DNA of 64,000 nt. Origin: an uncultured Pelagibacteraceae bacterium (GTDB lineage: Bacteria; Pseudomonadota; Alphaproteobacteria; Pelagibacterales; Pelagibacteraceae). The notes beneath the pieces are model-generated. The model had not been told where the DNA came from and ran no database searches. It saw nothing but the letters and a program-made list of their open reading frames with translations. Positions 59,370 through 64,000 of the stretch are shown here, one piece after another. Location: positions 1 through 64,000 of the forward strand of contig CABYZU010000002.1 in assembly GCA_902523495.1 (NCBI GenBank). The letters are read 5' to 3'. Position numbers and translations under genes: made by a program. The first letter of the stretch is position 1; each line of letters starts with the position of its first letter.

Positions 59370-61141
59370 GTTCATATAAAATAATTGATCACGAATACGA
59401 CGTAGTTGTTTTAGGCGCTGGAGGCTCAGGTCTAAGAGCTGCTGTTGGGTTAAGCGAAGCAGGATTAAAGACTGCATGTATTTCGAAAGTATTCCCAACT
59501 AGAAGTCATACCTCTGCTGCACAAGGAGGAATTTCTGCTGCTCTTGGAAACATGGGTGAGGATGATTGGCGATGGCACATGTATGATACTGTAAAAGGTG
59601 CAGATTGGTTAGGTGACCAAGACAGCATTGAGTATCTTTGTAAAGAGGCCCCTAAAGCTGTTATTGAATTAGAAAAATATGGTGTTCCTTTTAGTAGAAC
59701 GGATGACGGAAAAATTTATCAGAGACCTTTTGGGGGAATGACCAAAGATTACGGAAATGGAATAGTTCAAAGAACTTGCGCTGCAGCAGATAGAACTGGG
59801 CACGCAATTTTACACACACTCTACGGGCAAGCTTTAAAACACCGAACTGAATTTTTTATTGAATATTTTGCTCTAGATCTGTTAATGAAAGATGGAGAGT
59901 GCAAAGGTTTAATTGCTTGGAACTTAAACGATGGAACAATACATAGATTTAGATCTCATACGGTGATTATAGCCACTGGTGGATATGGTAAAGTATATTA
60001 TTCAGCGACATCAGCTCATACTTGTACAGGAGATGGAAATGCGATGGTTCTAAGAGCAGGCTTACCATTACAAGATATGGAGTTTGTACAATTTCATCCA
60101 ACAGGAATTTATGGGCACGGAACATTAATTACAGAGGGTGCAAGAGGTGAAGGAGGGTATCTTACAAATTCTAAAGGTGAAAGATTTATGGAAAGATATG
60201 CACCTAAAGCTAAAGATTTAGCATCTCGAGATGTTGTTAGTCGATCTATGTCTATTGAAATTAATGAGGGTAGAGGTGTTGGTAAAGATCAAGATCACGT
60301 TCACTTAAATTTAAATCACCTTGATAAAGAAATTATAGAAAGCAGATTACCAGGTATAACAGAGGCAGCAAGATTATTTGCTAATGTTGACGTTACCAAG
60401 GAACCAATACCAGTTGTACCAACTGTTCATTATAACATGGGTGGAATACCTACTAATTATAAAGCAGAAGTATTAACTGTAAATGGTTCTGAAAAAACAG
60501 TTCCTGGACTAATGGCAATTGGAGAGGCTGCCTGTGTTTCAGTTCATGGAGCTAATAGATTAGGCTCGAACTCTTTAATAGATCTTGTTGTTTTTGGAAG
60601 AGCTGCAGCAAAAAGAGCTGCTGAATTAATTAAACCTGGTATGCCACATGAAGAAATTAGTGAGACGGAGACACAAAAATGTTTAGATCGTTTCGATAAA
60701 ATTAGAAATTCTGAAGGCAATGTTGGTACTGCTGAATTAAGATTGTCTATGCAGAAGACTATGCAATCAAAATGCGCTGTATTTAGAACAGAAAAAACTC
60801 TTAAAGAGGGTGTTAATGAAATTAAAAAAACATTTAATGGTTTAAACTCTATTTCTGTTAAGGATAAATCTTTGATATTTAATACTGATTTAGTCGAGAC
60901 CTTAGAATTTGATAATCTAATTAGACAAGCAGTAGTAACGGTTGATTCTGCCTATAATAGAAAAGAAAGTAGAGGAGCACATGCGAGAGAAGATTATCCT
61001 AAAAGAGATGATGATAAATTTATGCAACACACTCTAGCTTGGTGTGACGGAAAGAATACAAAAATAAGTTATAGAGATGTCCATAAATCTACATTAACTA
61101 ATGATGTACAATATTTTCCGCCTCAGGAAAGAGTTTATTAA
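59366..61141 (+). CDS. sdhA: Succinate dehydrogenase flavoprotein subunit
   Basis: [61 protein letters not shown]. Confidence 0.98.
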   Translation: MSSYKIIDHEYDVVVLGAGGSGLRAAVGLSEAGLKTACISKVFPTRSHTSAAQGGISAALGNMGEDDWRWHMYDTVKGADWLGDQDSIEYLCKEAPKAVIELEKYGVPFSRTDDGKIYQRPFGGMTKDYGNGIVQRTCAAADRTGHAILHTLYGQALKHRTEFFIEYFALDLLMKDGECKGLIAWNLNDGTIHRFRSHTVIIATGGYGKVYYSATSAHTCTGDGNAMVLRAGLPLQDMEFVQFHPTGIYGHGTLITEGARGEGGYLTNSKGERFMERYAPKAKDLASRDVVSRSMSIEINEGRGVGKDQDHVHLNLNHLDKEIIESRLPGITEAARLFANVDVTKEPIPVVPTVHYNMGGIPTNYKAEVLTVNGSEKTVPGLMAIGEAACVSVHGANRLGSNSLIDLVVFGRAAAKRAAELIKPGMPHEEISETETQKCLDRFDKIRNSEGNVGTAELRLSMQKTMQSKCAVFRTEKTLKEGVNEIKKTFNGLNSISVKDKSLIFNTDLVETLEFDNLIRQAVVTVDSAYNRKESRGAHAREDYPKRDDDKFMQHTLAWCDGKNTKISYRDVHKSTLTNDVQYFPPQERVY

Positions 61142-61920
61142 TGGTACAAATTAGTTTACCTGAAAAGTCTCAAATAAAAAAAGGTAAATATTTCAAAGAT
61201 AAAACTGGTTCAAAAAATTTAAAAAAAGTGAATGTATATAGATGGGATCCATCTTCAGGAGAAAATCCCAGAATTGATACTTACGAAGTTGATATGGATA
61301 ATTGTCCATCTAAAGTCTTAGATGTTTTAAATAAAATTAAAAATGAAATCGACTCCACTCTCGCTTACAGAAGATCATGTGCGCATGGTGTCTGTGGTTC
61401 TTGTGCCATGAATATGGCTGGAAAAAATGGTTTAGCTTGTACAACTCCACATGCAGATATAGATGGAGATATTGATATTTATCCATTACCTCATTTAAAA
61501 GTTAAAAAAGATTTAATTGGAGATTTAGATGGACTGTACAAACAGTATCAATCAATTGAGCCTTGGTTGAAATCTAGTTCAAAATCAGAAGTTAGCGAAA
61601 TTTTTCAATCTAAAGAAGATAGAGCAAAGTTAGATGGTGCATATGAGTGTATTATGTGTGCGTGTTGCTCGACATCATGCCCAAGTTATTGGTGGAATGG
61701 TGACAAGTATTTAGGTCCAGCGGTTTTATTACAAGCATATAGATGGATAATAGATAGTAGAGATGAGGAAAGACAGACAAGACTCAAAAAAGTAGCCGAT
61801 GAACTTAAATTATATCGTTGTCATACAATTCTTAACTGCACAAGTGCATGTCCAAAAGGATTGAATCCTGCAAAGGCAATTGCTGAAATAAAAAAAATGT
61901 TAGCAACAGCTAATATTTAA
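61141..61920 (+). CDS. sdhB: Succinate dehydrogenase iron-sulfur subunit
   Basis: [54 protein letters not shown]. Confidence 0.98.
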   Translation: MVQISLPEKSQIKKGKYFKDKTGSKNLKKVNVYRWDPSSGENPRIDTYEVDMDNCPSKVLDVLNKIKNEIDSTLAYRRSCAHGVCGSCAMNMAGKNGLACTTPHADIDGDIDIYPLPHLKVKKDLIGDLDGLYKQYQSIEPWLKSSSKSEVSEIFQSKEDRAKLDGAYECIMCACCSTSCPSYWWNGDKYLGPAVLLQAYRWIIDSRDEERQTRLKKVADELKLYRCHTILNCTSACPKGLNPAKAIAEIKKMLATANI

Positions 61921-61962
61921 ACAATAGACTCATAAGATTTTTTGCTCTAAAAGATCGTATTC

Positions 61963-64000
<2,038 letters not shown>

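Overview
AT-rich chromosomal window, gene-dense with very short intergenic gaps. The content and order fit a SAR11 / 'Candidatus Pelagibacter'-like marine alphaproteobacterium (lineage inferred from gene content; no search was run). Recognisable blocks: SSS symporter + DUF4212 next to acs; tsaD / hemCD / folD; a photolyase-rich accessory stretch (about 11.7-21.4 kb); argG; hspQ and a ccmCDEFGH cluster; two tandem FMN 2-hydroxyacid dehydrogenases followed by an aminotransferase, a GlcD-type oxidase, a D-2-hydroxyacid dehydrogenase and a TRAP transporter; ftsY-dapF divergent from ffh-rpsP-trmD-rplS-leuCDB; a DMSP demethylation cluster (dmdC/dmdB-like, alpha/beta hydrolase, dmdA); asd-sdhCDAB-mmsA-mdh. 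No rRNA, convincing tRNA, CRISPR array, IS element or prophage was seen. The observations most worth follow-up are: (i) a photolyase-family protein without an N-terminal antenna domain but with an extra alpha/beta-looking C-terminal region, near a second photolyase coupled to DUF2256 and DUF4174-like proteins; (ii) a 15-bp hairpin with a U-tract and a promoter-like sequence between hspQ and ccmC; (iii) two mutually exclusive hairpins just upstream of ffh; (iv) three small ORFs absent from the supplied track (DUF2256, an ArfA-like basic peptide, a 2-TM peptide); (v) a gene that appears to use a non-ATG/GTG/TTG start.
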